Positions 50,895-59,932 are shown, numbered from the stretch's first letter. The stretch is DNA of 64,000 bases from CAWCUZ01 sp963798795 (GCA_963798795.1 CAWCUZ010000007.1:124001-188000), one strand, 5' to 3'. Numbers and translations: made by a program. The notes: a model not told the origin generated them from the sequence alone.

Positions 50895-52601
50895 TCACTG
50901 CCCGCAGGTGTTCCCGACACGGTCGGGCCGGGTCTCCCCCTCGAGCACGAGGTCGATCAGGAACGGACCCGGCTCCGCCAGCGCCCGCCGGATCGCCGGC
51001 GCGATCTCCCACGGCTGCTCGACGCGAACGGCGGGCACGCTGAGCGCCTCGGCCAGCTCGGCAAACCGCAGTGGCGGGTGAGACAGGTCGAAACTCAACG
51101 GAAAATCGTGCTTCGCAATGCCCTGCTCGTGCCAGAACTGCTCGATGTTCAACTGGAGCAGCCGGTACGACCGGTTGTTGCACACGACGAACTTCACGCC
51201 GACGTTGTGGCGCGCGGCCGACCAGAGCGCCTGAATCGTGTACATCGCGCCGCCGTCGCCGCTGAATCCAATCACCGTCTTGTCCGGATGCGCGAGCTTG
51301 GCGCCGATCGCCCCCGGGAACCCCACGCCGAGCGATCCCCCGCGTGTCAGGAAATACGCGCCGGGTCGGTCCGGCGGCACGTATCGGCTCACGGCCGGCG
51401 AGTTGGTGAGCGCCTCGTCGAAGACGACGACCGGATCCGGCAATTGGGCCGCCAGCTCCTCCATGAACCGCGACATCTTCAGCGGGACGGCGTCCCGGAC
51501 CGCGCGGTCCGCCTCCAGCGCCGCGTCGCGCGCCGAGGCCTGCTCGCGCGTCCGCGCGTCGGCTCGCGCCTGTGCCGCCTCGCGCCCGGCCGGCGTCAGG
51601 CGGCGCTCCAGCGCGGCGGCCAGCTGCGCCAGCGTCGCCTTCGGATCCGCCATCAGCCCGAGCGTGACCGGGTGGTTCTTGGCGATCTCATAGGCGTTCA
51701 GGTCGATGTGGATGACCTTGGCGTCCGGGGCGAAGACGTCACCCAGGTGCGGAAACACCTCCGGCACGATGTAGGTGCCGCACACCAGCACCACGTCGCC
51801 CGACGACAGGATCGGCAGACTGTGTTCGCCGAACATGTGGCCGGTCATGCCGCGATACAACGCGTGGGTGTAGGGCACGTTCACTTCGCCCGCGTCCGCT
51901 TCCCACACGTCGGCGCCGAGAAGTTCCGCAACACGCGTCAGCTCCGCCTGCGCGCCCGACCAGGCGATGCCGTCGCCGACGATGATGACGGGCCTGGCGG
52001 CGCTGGCCAGCAGCGCGGCGGCTTCGGCCACCTCGTCCGCTCCCGGCGTCACGCGCGTCGATGGAATGGAGGTCGGCCGGACCGGTTCTTCGGCCGGCGC
52101 GTTCAGGACATCCTGCGGCAGGCACACATAGACGGGGCCCATCGGAGGCGTGGCGGCCACCTTGATCGCGCGGCGCAGGACGCGGAGCAGCGACGCCGGG
52201 TGCGAGGCGACGGTCGCCCACTTGGTGACCGGCCGCGTCATCCCGACGAGGTCGCCCGCCATCTGGGCGTCCATGGCGGCATACTTGAGGCCGGCGTCTC
52301 CACCGATGACGACCAGCGGCGCGTGACCCCGGTTGGCCTGGTACAGCGCGCCGATGGCGTTGCCGACGCCGGGCGTGCTGTGCAGCTGCACGAGGGCCGG
52401 GCGGTGCGCGGCGCGCGCGAACCCGTCCGCCATGAGCACGGCGACCGATTCCTGAAGGGCCAGCACGTACTTCATCTGCGGATAGGCGCCCATGGCGTCC
52501 AGAAACCCCTGTTCGACCGTGCCGGGATTTCCGAACATGTGCGTGATGCCGTCAGCCAGCAGCTGCTCGATCACGGCGAAATGGCCGGTCTTCTCGCTCA
52601 T
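50895..52601 (-). CDS. Thiamine-diphosphate-dependent enzyme (acetolactate synthase / benzoylformate decarboxylase-like)
   Basis: The protein has 568 residues in three typical domains. The PYR domain has THMFGNPGTVEQGFLDAM and the cofactor-activating Glu51 in LALQES. The central domain has RPVIIVGDGIAWSGAQAEL. The PP domain shows the ThDP motif GDGGAMYTIQALWSAARHNVGVKFVVCNN (GDG…NN). Absence of an ilvN partner and the operon context (DJ-1, SnoaL, VOC) suggest a catabolic 2-oxo-acid decarboxylase or carboligase rather than branched-chain synthesis. The C-terminus ends with an odd N-T-C-G-Q. Confidence 0.9.
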   Translation of the reverse strand: MSEKTGHFAVIEQLLADGITHMFGNPGTVEQGFLDAMGAYPQMKYVLALQESVAVLMADGFARAAHRPALVQLHSTPGVGNAIGALYQANRGHAPLVVIGGDAGLKYAAMDAQMAGDLVGMTRPVTKWATVASHPASLLRVLRRAIKVAATPPMGPVYVCLPQDVLNAPAEEPVRPTSIPSTRVTPGADEVAEAAALLASAARPVIIVGDGIAWSGAQAELTRVAELLGADVWEADAGEVNVPYTHALYRGMTGHMFGEHSLPILSSGDVVLVCGTYIVPEVFPHLGDVFAPDAKVIHIDLNAYEIAKNHPVTLGLMADPKATLAQLAAALERRLTPAGREAAQARADARTREQASARDAALEADRAVRDAVPLKMSRFMEELAAQLPDPVVVFDEALTNSPAVSRYVPPDRPGAYFLTRGGSLGVGFPGAIGAKLAHPDKTVIGFSGDGGAMYTIQALWSAARHNVGVKFVVCNNRSYRLLQLNIEQFWHEQGIAKHDFPLSFDLSHPPLRFAELAEALSVPAVRVEQPWEIAPAIRRALAEPGPFLIDLVLEGETRPDRVGNTCGQ

Positions 52602-52611
52602 ACGAAACCGT

Positions 52612-53436
52612 CTACCAGCCGGAGCGGCGGAGTCCCTGTTCGAGCACCTGGACCATCAGCTCGCCGACCAGATGCGCATCCTGCGTGGACCGGCCCGTGA
52701 GGAACGGGTAGTCCAGAATCGTCGACTGGGTGCGGCCCACGCCGCCATGGTACTGGCCGTCGGGCCCGACGGCGTCGCGCAGGACCAGCTCCAGCGGATA
52801 CGGCGGCGGCCCCATGTTGAAGTCGGTGTTCAGGAAGCCCGTTCCGTCCTTGTAGTCGTATTCCAGGGCGTGGCCCGTGACGTGCTTGCCGAAGATGATG
52901 CTCTTCCGATCGACCCAGTCCCGCGCGAACGCGAGGCAGGCGACGCCGTAGCATTCGGCCGTGATGAGCTTGTTCCGCGCGAGGAACCCGAGGATCAGGT
53001 CGTGGACCCGCTGGTTGTTGACCATGTCCACAATCGGTCCGCTGCCGCCGACCAGCAGCAGCGCGTCGAACGCGGCCAGGGCATCCCAGGCCGCGTCGCG
53101 AGCGGTGTAATACGCCTCGAGCGCGTGCCCGTAGCCCGGTGAATTGAAGTACGGCCTGACGGGCAACCGCTCCGACAGGTTGAGCGGGTTGTCGAGCCGG
53201 GTGGATTCGTCGATCTCGCGGGTGCGCTTCGCGTAGTATTCGTCGGTCACGCACTTGTCCAGCGGCGGATCCCAGTAGCCTGGCGTCATGCTCGGCGGCA
53301 GGGCATGGGCCCGGGCGCCGGTCGGCGTCGCGAACGTCGACTGGTAGCCGTGCTGGTCGAGCACCTCGAGCGGGCCCACCAGCTCCTCGCCCCAGTATCC
53401 CCGTTCGGACAGGACGATCAGAATCTGCTTCGACAT
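52612..53436 (-). CDS. DJ-1/PfpI family protein (long form)
   Basis: The protein has 274 residues from the ATG at 53436 (GGAG 6 bases upstream; an in-frame start at 53490 is less likely). KQILIVLSERGYWGEELVGPLEVLDQHGYQSTFATPTGARA resembles the long DJ-1/ThiJ class. FDALLLVGGSGPIVDM and the nucleophile segment LITAECYGVACLAFA follow, the expected C-H being C-Y. The C-terminal STILDYPFLTGRSTQDAHLVGELMVQVLEQGL is family-like. First gene of the seven-gene minus-strand operon. Confidence 0.87.
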   Translation of the reverse strand: MSKQILIVLSERGYWGEELVGPLEVLDQHGYQSTFATPTGARAHALPPSMTPGYWDPPLDKCVTDEYYAKRTREIDESTRLDNPLNLSERLPVRPYFNSPGYGHALEAYYTARDAAWDALAAFDALLLVGGSGPIVDMVNNQRVHDLILGFLARNKLITAECYGVACLAFARDWVDRKSIIFGKHVTGHALEYDYKDGTGFLNTDFNMGPPPYPLELVLRDAVGPDGQYHGGVGRTQSTILDYPFLTGRSTQDAHLVGELMVQVLEQGLRRSGW

Positions 53437-53639
53437 ATCGCGCTCCTTCGCCGTGCTCTCCGGCCGCCGGCCATCGGGCGGCGCCCGCATGGGCGGTCGC
53501 CCCGAGCCCTGGTGCGTCCGCGCTCGGTGCCGCTCGACACCGCGCCGGCCGTGTGTTCCAGGGTGCCGCGGGCATTCTATGCAACAACACCGCGGCGGTC
53601 ACCCCCCCCGGACGGCTGGCGTAAGATGTGGCGGTTGGC

Positions 53640-55196
53640 ATGACATTCGACGAAGACCTCTTCATCAGCTATGCGCACCTCGACAACGTCGAGCTGGTCG
53701 AGGGGCACAAGGGGTGGGTGGCGAACCTCCATCGAGCGCTGGAAGTGCGTGTGGGCCAGTTGCTGGGCAAGCCGCCGCACATCTGGCGGGACCCGAAATT
53801 GTCGGGCAACGACCTGTTCGCCGATACGCTGGTCGGCCGGCTCAAGCAGGTCGCCGTTCTCATTTCGGTCGTCTCGCCGCGGTACCTGAAATCCGAGTGG
53901 ACCATGCGCGAGCTGCGCGAGTTCTGGCACGCGGCCGAAACGCAGGGCGGGATTCACGTCCGCAACAAGGCCCGCGTGTTCAAGGTGCTGAAGACGCCGG
54001 TGCCCCTCGAACAGACGCCCGAGGAACTGCGCTCGCTCATCGGGTACGAGTTCTTCAAGGTCGATCCCGAGACCGGGCGAGTCCGGGAGCTGGACGAAGT
54101 CTTCGGTCCGGACGCGCACCGGGACTTCTGGATTCGGCTCGACGACCTGGCTCATGACGTCTGCCTCCTGATCGAGGCGCTCGAGTCGCCCAACCAGCCG
54201 CCCGCGGCGGTGCACTCGGTGGGCGCCGCACCGGCGCCTGCGGCCGCGGGCGCGGCAACGCCGGCGCCGGCCGGCGAGCTGCCGCCGGTGTTCCTGGCGG
54301 AGACGACCTCCGACCTGAAGGAATACCGCGAGGCGCTTCGCCGCGACCTGCAGCAGCAGGGCTTCACCGTGCTGCCGCAGCAGGCCTTGCCACACGTGGT
54401 GGAGGAGACGCGCGCGGCCATCGCCGGGGATCTGGCGCGCTGCAGGCTGTCGGTGCACCTGATTGGCAAAAGCTACGGCCTCGTGCCGGAGGGCGGCACC
54501 ACGTCCTTGATCGAACTCCAGCACGAGCTGGCGACCGAGCAGGCCCGGCAGCGGCAGCTCTCGCGGCTGATCTGGATTCCGAGCGGTCTGGCGGTGGAGG
54601 ACAAGCGCCAGCAGGACGTGATCCAGCAGCTCCGCGCGGATCCGCAGATCAGCCACGGGTCCGACCTGCTCGAGACGTTCTTCGAAGATCTGCGGACGCA
54701 GCTGCACCAGTGGCTCGTTCGGGCGCAGACGCCGCCGGCGCCGGCGGCGGACCCGGCCCACGGTGCGCCCGCCGCGGCCGGGCAGCCGATCGTGTATCTG
54801 GTCGCGGATGCGCGCGACGCCGAGGGGATCGATCCGTGGGCCCAGGCGCTGTTCGGACAGCAGCTCGAGGTGCTCCGGCCGATCTTCGAGGGCGACGAGG
54901 CCGAGCTGCGTGCCTATCACGAAGAGAATCTGGCGGCCTGTGACGGCCTGGTGATCTTCTATGGCGCGGGCAACGAGCTCTGGGTTCGGCGCAAGCTGCG
55001 CGAACTGCAGAAGGCGGCCGGCTACGGTCGCACCAAACCGCGGCCCGCGGTCGGGATCTGTCTGATCGGAGCCAGAAGTCCGGAGAAGGAGCGGTTTCTC
55101 ACGCACGAGGCGCTCGTCGTTCCGCAGTGGGACGGTGTCGGCATCGAGGCCCTCGCTCCCTTCCTCGAGCAGCTGAAGGTGGGTCGCTCTGCCTAA
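53640..55196 (+). CDS. TIR-domain protein with two further TIR/DUF4062-like domains
   Basis: The protein has 518 residues from the ATG at 53640 (a GTG at 53628 is in frame). The N-terminal TIR domain (1-~180) opens DLFISYAHLDNVEL and has SPRYLKSEWTMREL, where Glu91 is positioned like the NADase catalytic Glu. Residues ~220-350 (VFLAETTSDLKEYREALRRDLQQQGFTVLP) resemble DUF4062/TIR-like N-termini. Residues ~385-515 (IVYLVADARDAEGIDPWAQALFGQQLEVLRP) form a third such unit. Linkers are Pro/Ala rich. It overlaps the STAND ATPase gene. Candidate effector or sensor of a TIR-STAND conflict system. Confidence 0.85.
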   Translation: MTFDEDLFISYAHLDNVELVEGHKGWVANLHRALEVRVGQLLGKPPHIWRDPKLSGNDLFADTLVGRLKQVAVLISVVSPRYLKSEWTMRELREFWHAAETQGGIHVRNKARVFKVLKTPVPLEQTPEELRSLIGYEFFKVDPETGRVRELDEVFGPDAHRDFWIRLDDLAHDVCLLIEALESPNQPPAAVHSVGAAPAPAAAGAATPAPAGELPPVFLAETTSDLKEYREALRRDLQQQGFTVLPQQALPHVVEETRAAIAGDLARCRLSVHLIGKSYGLVPEGGTTSLIELQHELATEQARQRQLSRLIWIPSGLAVEDKRQQDVIQQLRADPQISHGSDLLETFFEDLRTQLHQWLVRAQTPPAPAADPAHGAPAAAGQPIVYLVADARDAEGIDPWAQALFGQQLEVLRPIFEGDEAELRAYHEENLAACDGLVIFYGAGNELWVRRKLRELQKAAGYGRTKPRPAVGICLIGARSPEKERFLTHEALVVPQWDGVGIEALAPFLEQLKVGRSA

Positions 55197-58056
55197 TCCG
55201 TTTCCCGGTCTCCGCCCGTTCGAACCGGACGAAGATCACCTGTTCTTCGGCCGGGAGAAAGACATCGACGAGCTGTTGCGTCGATTGCGCTCCACGCGCT
55301 TTCTCGCCGTCGTGGGCACGTCGGGCAGCGGCAAGTCGTCGCTCGTGCGGTCCGGCCTGATCCCGGCGCTCGAGAGCGGGTTCATGATCGGTGCCAGCTC
55401 GACCTGGCGCATCGCCATCTGCCGCCCCGGCGAAGACCCGATTGGCCGGCTCGCCGAGTCGCTGAGCGCGCCGGGCGTGCTGGCGTTCGGGGCGGACGAT
55501 CCGGATGTGGCCAGCACGAACCGGGTCATCCTCGAAGCCGGGTTGCATCGCGGTCCGCTGGGCCTGGTCGACGCGGCGCGGCGCACGATGCCGCCCGGCG
55601 AGAACCTGCTCGTGCTCGTCGATCAGTTCGAGGAGCTGTTCCGGTTTCGCCGCAGCCCGCACATCGCCAATTCCCGCGACGAGGCCATCGCCTTCGTCCG
55701 GCTGCTGCTCGACGCCTCGCGACAGGCCGACATTCCCGTCTACGTCGTGCTCACCATGCGGTCCGACTTCATCGGCGACTGCATGGACTTCCCCGGACTC
55801 ACCGAGGCCGTCAGCACCGGGCTGTTCCTGGTGGGGCGCATGTCGCGAGATGCGCTGCGGCTCGCCATCACGGCGCCCGTGGCTGTCGCGGGCGGCACCG
55901 TCGCGCCGCGCCTGGTCAACCGGGTCCTCAACGACCTCGGTGACGACCACGATCAGCTGCCGCTGGTGCAGCACGCCCTCATGCGCACCTGGGAGTACTG
56001 GGAGTCCCACCCGCGTGCCGGCGCGCCCATGGATGTCGAGGACTATGAGGCGGTCGGCACGCTCCGCAACGCCCTGTCCACCCACGCCGAAGAGGCGTAT
56101 CAGGAGGCGACCGCGGGCGGCGGCAGCCGGCTGGTCGAGCGCCTCTTCAAGGCGTTGACCGACACGTTCTCGGATCGGCGCGGCGTGCGACGCCCGACGA
56201 GCGTCCAGGAACTGGCCGCCGTCTGCGAGATCACCGAAACCGAGGTCGTCCGGATCGTGGAGATCTTCCGGCGTCCCGGGCGCACGTTCCTCATGCCGCC
56301 CGACACCGTGGCGCTGACCGCACACTCCATCGTCGACCTCTCCCACGAGAGCCTGATGCGGTGCTGGCGTCGCCTGATCGCCTGGGCCGAAGAGGAACGC
56401 GCCGCGGCCGAGTTCTATACGCGGCTCTCGCAGGCTGCCGAGTGGAACGCCCAGGGCGCGGCTGGCTTGTGGCGCAATCCGGAACTGGAGCTCGCCCAGC
56501 GCTGGAAACGCGAGAACCGGCCGAGCGCCGCGTGGGCCACCCGTTACAACGAACGGTTTGGCGATGCCATGGCGTTTCTCGACCGCAGCCTGGACGCGCG
56601 CGAGCGGCTCGCCGCCGAGCACGAGCGTGAACGACGCGTCCGACTGCGGCGGGTCCAATGGACAGCGGGCGTGCTGGCGACGCTGCTCCTCGTGGCCGTT
56701 TCCACCGCCTATGTGGCGTTTCGCGAGCGCCAGCGCGCCTCGGCCAACCTCGCGCTCGCCCGCGAAGCCGTGGACGAGTCGCTGTCGTCGGTCGACCGCG
56801 ATCCGGCGCGCATCGGCGCCGACGTCCCCCAGGTGGAGGAGCTGCGTCGGGATCTGCTCGCCAAAGCCGAGGGCTTCTATCGCGCGTTTCTCGCCCAGGA
56901 GCCGCACGGAGAGGAGTCGCGCCGCGATCTGGCCTACGCGCACTTCCGGCTCGGCCACATCAATCGCCTGCTCGAACGGCGGGACGACGCGGCGCGCGAG
57001 TATCAGGAGGCCATCACGGGATTTGACGCCCTGGCCCGCGCCCATCCCGCCACGGCGGAATACCGCGACGCGCTCGCCGACGCGCAGAACTGGATGGGTG
57101 AAACCCTGCGTCCCGTCGTCACGCGCGCCGCGGATGCCGAAGCGCACTACGACCGTGCGTTCGACCTGCAGCAGGCGCTGCTCCAGGCGGAGCCCGGCAA
57201 CGCCCACTACCGGCAGTCCCTGGCGCGCACCCGCTACAACCGCGGCATCCTGCTCGCCAACGAGCCGGCGCGCACCGGCGAAGCCGAAACCGACTTCCGG
57301 GAAGCCGTCCGCCTGCTCCAGCCCCTGGCCGACACCGACGAGAGCGCCGCCCAGGAACTCGCGCGGGCCTACAACAACCTCGGCGCCCTCCTGTACATCG
57401 ACGACCGCCGGCTGGGCGAGGTGCGCGACCTCTGGGAGCGGGCGATCGCCACCGACGAGCGTCTGGTCGCCGCACATGACGACAACCGCGACTACAAACT
57501 GGAACTGGCCAAGTTCTGCGACAACCTGGCGGGGCTGCTGCAGAGCCAGGGCCAGATCGCGCTGGCCGACGCCCGCAGCCGACAGGCGATCGACCTGATT
57601 CAGGCGCTCGCCAGGCTGTCACCGTCCCTGGCCGTCGAGCGCGCGGACGTGCACTCCCTGCGGGGCCTGATTCTGCAGGCCGGGAATGCCGAGGATGCCG
57701 TGCGCGAATATCGAGAGGCGCTCGACGCCTTTGCGGACGTGCAGGGTGACAAGGCGCTCCGCCGCCTCCCCGATTTTCACTTGCGGTTCGGGGACCTTTT
57801 GCTAAACTTGGCACGTTTCGCGCGTGAAGAGCCCCGGATTGCGCAAGTCCGCGACCTCCTTGCGCGAGGCGTCACCCTCTACACCAGTGTCGTTCAAGGT
57901 ATCCTTGCGTCGGGTTCGCAGGCCGACGTGCAGCTCGCGAAGGACCACGTCTCTCGAATGTCGACCGCGCTGCCCGAGCCGTACCGCAGCCGGCTGGCTG
58001 CACTGGCCGACAGACTTCAGCACCGGCTCGACGTCCTGGCAGCCGGCGGACGGTAA
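55189..58056 (+). CDS. nSTAND1-type NTPase with transmembrane helix and TPR repeats
   Basis: The protein has 955 residues if started at CTG 55189 (…L)PNPFPGLRPFEPDEDHLFFGRE, the standard nSTAND1 opening. No ATG/GTG occurs there in frame, and AAGGTGGG lies 5 bases upstream. A start at ATG 55276 would cut off this conserved segment. Walker A is GTSGSGKSS (43-51); Walker B is LLVLVDQFEELF (Asp145, Glu148/149). A single helix lies at about 489-511 (GVLATLLLVAVSTAYVAF), then TPR-like repeats (~540-930). Signal-transducing ATPase whose oligomerisation probably controls the TIR protein encoded just upstream (8-base overlap). Confidence 0.85.
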   Translation: MPNPFPGLRPFEPDEDHLFFGREKDIDELLRRLRSTRFLAVVGTSGSGKSSLVRSGLIPALESGFMIGASSTWRIAICRPGEDPIGRLAESLSAPGVLAFGADDPDVASTNRVILEAGLHRGPLGLVDAARRTMPPGENLLVLVDQFEELFRFRRSPHIANSRDEAIAFVRLLLDASRQADIPVYVVLTMRSDFIGDCMDFPGLTEAVSTGLFLVGRMSRDALRLAITAPVAVAGGTVAPRLVNRVLNDLGDDHDQLPLVQHALMRTWEYWESHPRAGAPMDVEDYEAVGTLRNALSTHAEEAYQEATAGGGSRLVERLFKALTDTFSDRRGVRRPTSVQELAAVCEITETEVVRIVEIFRRPGRTFLMPPDTVALTAHSIVDLSHESLMRCWRRLIAWAEEERAAAEFYTRLSQAAEWNAQGAAGLWRNPELELAQRWKRENRPSAAWATRYNERFGDAMAFLDRSLDARERLAAEHERERRVRLRRVQWTAGVLATLLLVAVSTAYVAFRERQRASANLALAREAVDESLSSVDRDPARIGADVPQVEELRRDLLAKAEGFYRAFLAQEPHGEESRRDLAYAHFRLGHINRLLERRDDAAREYQEAITGFDALARAHPATAEYRDALADAQNWMGETLRPVVTRAADAEAHYDRAFDLQQALLQAEPGNAHYRQSLARTRYNRGILLANEPARTGEAETDFREAVRLLQPLADTDESAAQELARAYNNLGALLYIDDRRLGEVRDLWERAIATDERLVAAHDDNRDYKLELAKFCDNLAGLLQSQGQIALADARSRQAIDLIQALARLSPSLAVERADVHSLRGLILQAGNAEDAVREYREALDAFADVQGDKALRRLPDFHLRFGDLLLNLARFAREEPRIAQVRDLLARGVTLYTSVVQGILASGSQADVQLAKDHVSRMSTALPEPYRSRLAALADRLQHRLDVLAAGGR

Positions 58057-58143
58057 GGCCCGCGTGGAACCGTGGGCGGGGAATCTGACAGAGCACACCG
58101 ACGTGCGGCTCGGCTGCACAGCACGAACGATGAGGTGGACGGC

Positions 58144-59184
58144 ATGACCCGAATCGCGCTTCTCCTGATCTTTCTGTTGCCTGGAACGGCCGCCGCGCAG
58201 GCACGCGACGAAGGCCCGACGCCGGTCACCGCCGCCGTCCCAATCGTCGCGGCCGTGCCGGCGGCCGTTCAGCAGCCGCTCGCGCCACCGCCCCCGGAGT
58301 CGAGACGCCGGCCGAGCATGGTGGGGTACATCGGCGACCCGACGATCGGCACCCATCTCCGGATCCGCTTCGATCTCGGCTTCGACATCACCGCGCCCGA
58401 CCGGGCCGAGTTCTTCTACGGCAAGTGCGGGTGCTATCGAGGACTGCCCACCGATCACCCGGCGTTCGACCCGGACGCAGCGGGCCCCGGCCCGGGCATC
58501 GTGACCGATTTGAACTTCCGGCAGGCGTATCTGCTCGGCGAGTTCGCGGCGTCCGAACGGCTCTCGGTCTTCGCCGAGCTTCCGATCCGCTGGATCGAGC
58601 CGCAGTCCTTCGTGCCGGATACGGGCACGTTCCCCAACCAGTCCGGGTTGTCGGACCTGCGCATGGGCGCCAAGCTGGCCGCGGTTTCGTCCGCGGACCA
58701 GGTCGTCACCATACAGCTCCAGCTGACGGCGCCGACGGGCGACTCGCGCAAGGGCCTGGGGACAGACCATTGGAGCATCGAGCCCGCCCTGCTGTATCAG
58801 CAGTCCGTTTCGGATCAGGTGATGGTCGAGTCCCAGTTCGGCATCGTCATTCCCACGTCGGGATCGGCGGGCATTCCCACCTCGAGCTCCAAGAAGTTCT
58901 CCGGCCGCATCCTCTACTACGGCGTCGGCCCCAGCGTCGTCGTGTATCGCCGGGGAGACGTGCAGGTGGCCCCCGTCGTGGAGCTGGTTGGCTGGCGGGT
59001 GCTGAGCGGTTTCAGCACGGCGACACTCGCCGAAGTGAGCGGCATGAACATCGTCAACCTCAAGATCGGCGGGCGGATCATGTTGCGTGGCGGCAAGTCC
59101 CTGTACGCCGGCTACGGCAAGGCCCTGACGGACCAGACCTGGTACGACGACATCTTCCGTATTGAATTCCGAGTGCCGTTCTAG
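58144..59184 (+). CDS. Putative outer-membrane transporter-like barrel protein
   Basis: The protein has 346 residues from the ATG at 58144 with GAGGTGG upstream. Signal peptide (IALLLIFLLPGTAAAQA), a Pro/Ala linker, then strand-rich sequence (THLRIRFDLGFDITAPDRAEFFYG, QAYLLGEFAASERLSVFAELPIRWI, VVTIQLQLTAPTGDSRKGLGTDHWSIEPALLYQQ) ending R-V-P-F, a typical C-terminal barrel signature. The C-G-C near residue 100 could form a disulfide. It resembles the PF13557-like putative transporters. It follows the STAND gene by 87 bases, and its 3' end overlaps the convergent regulator. Confidence 0.8.
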   Translation: MTRIALLLIFLLPGTAAAQARDEGPTPVTAAVPIVAAVPAAVQQPLAPPPPESRRRPSMVGYIGDPTIGTHLRIRFDLGFDITAPDRAEFFYGKCGCYRGLPTDHPAFDPDAAGPGPGIVTDLNFRQAYLLGEFAASERLSVFAELPIRWIEPQSFVPDTGTFPNQSGLSDLRMGAKLAAVSSADQVVTIQLQLTAPTGDSRKGLGTDHWSIEPALLYQQSVSDQVMVESQFGIVIPTSGSAGIPTSSSKKFSGRILYYGVGPSVVVYRRGDVQVAPVVELVGWRVLSGFSTATLAEVSGMNIVNLKIGGRIMLRGGKSLYAGYGKALTDQTWYDDIFRIEFRVPF

Positions 59185-59902
59185 ACCCCACGAACCGCGC
59201 GAGGGTCGTCGGAAGGGGTTCCGCCGGACGCCGCCGCCGGCCGCCCCGGCCTGCGGACGCGTCGGAGACACGGTAGACGCAGCGGGCGTCGCCCGACACG
59301 ATGTGTTCGATGCGCTCGACGTCGACACCCGCCCCCAGCGCCGCGCGGAACAGCGACAGCTCAGCGGCGCACAGCCCCTGGCAGGCCGTGGCCGCCGCGC
59401 AAATCGGGCAGTGCCGCTCGATGAACAGGAACGCGCGAGGGCCGTGCGGCTTGACCTCCGCCATGTAGCCCTCGGCACTGCGCACGCGCGCGAGCTGCTG
59501 GAGCCGCTCCTTGAGGGGAGCCGATGCCGGGATCCGGCGGGTGTAGTCGGCTCGCTGGGCCGCCTCGCGCGCGTCGACCACACGCCGCAGCCCGCCGGGG
59601 CCAAAGGCGCTCGTGACCGCTTCGATCAATGCGACGTTGAGCTCGGCGTAGGCGTCCGGAAACAGACGATTGGCGTCGCGCGTCAGCCGCCAGTACTTGG
59701 CCGGGCGCCCGACGGGCCGCCGCCGTTCTTCGGCGGTCACCAGTTTTTCGCGTTCCAGAGCGTAGAGATGCAGCCGGACGGCCATCGGCGTGAGATGCAG
59801 CCGCCGGGCCAGCCGGGCTGAATCGACCGGTCCCTCGGTCTTGAGCAGCTTCACGATCGCGCGACGCGTGACACCCTGGTCGGACCGGGCGGGTTCCCTC
59901 AT
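59078..59902 (-). CDS. SufR/DeoR-like winged-helix regulator with cysteine cluster
   Basis: The protein has 274 residues. The N-terminal HTH has RRAIVKLLKTEGPVDSARLARRLHLTPMAVRLHLYALEREKLV and the wing RRPVGRPAKYW. The C-terminal sensor has ERHCPICAAATACQGLCAAEL and DARCVYRV; the cysteine set resembles the Fe-S-binding SufR-like family, though spacing differs. About 67 Arg-rich residues after CVYRVSDAS are unlike the family and run 107 bases antisense into the barrel gene, so a stop may have been lost. Divergent from the SDR-QueA-like operon with a shared operator; probably autoregulated. Confidence 0.82.
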   Translation of the reverse strand: MREPARSDQGVTRRAIVKLLKTEGPVDSARLARRLHLTPMAVRLHLYALEREKLVTAEERRRPVGRPAKYWRLTRDANRLFPDAYAELNVALIEAVTSAFGPGGLRRVVDAREAAQRADYTRRIPASAPLKERLQQLARVRSAEGYMAEVKPHGPRAFLFIERHCPICAAATACQGLCAAELSLFRAALGAGVDVERIEHIVSGDARCVYRVSDASAGRGGRRRRPAEPLPTTLARFVGSRTALGIQYGRCRRTRSGPSGPCRSRRTGTCRHAT

Positions 59903-59908
59903 GCCTCA

Positions 59909-59932
59909 TTTGTAAAATAAATACTTTACAAA
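59909..59932. promoter_or_regulatory. Operator palindrome between the SufR-like regulator and the SDR operon
   Basis: TTTGTAAA (59909-59916) and TTTACAAA (59925-59932) are perfect 8-base inverted arms separated by 8 bases, in an AT-rich patch. The site lies inside the regulator's own promoter. A second small inverted repeat, TAGGT-AAAG-ACCTA (59961-59974), abuts the SDR start. Confidence 0.8.

Noticed and set aside
55099..57477. 792-residue open frame on the minus strand
   Set aside because: Antisense shadow of the nSTAND1-TPR gene, whose Walker motifs and TPRs are clear on the plus strand.
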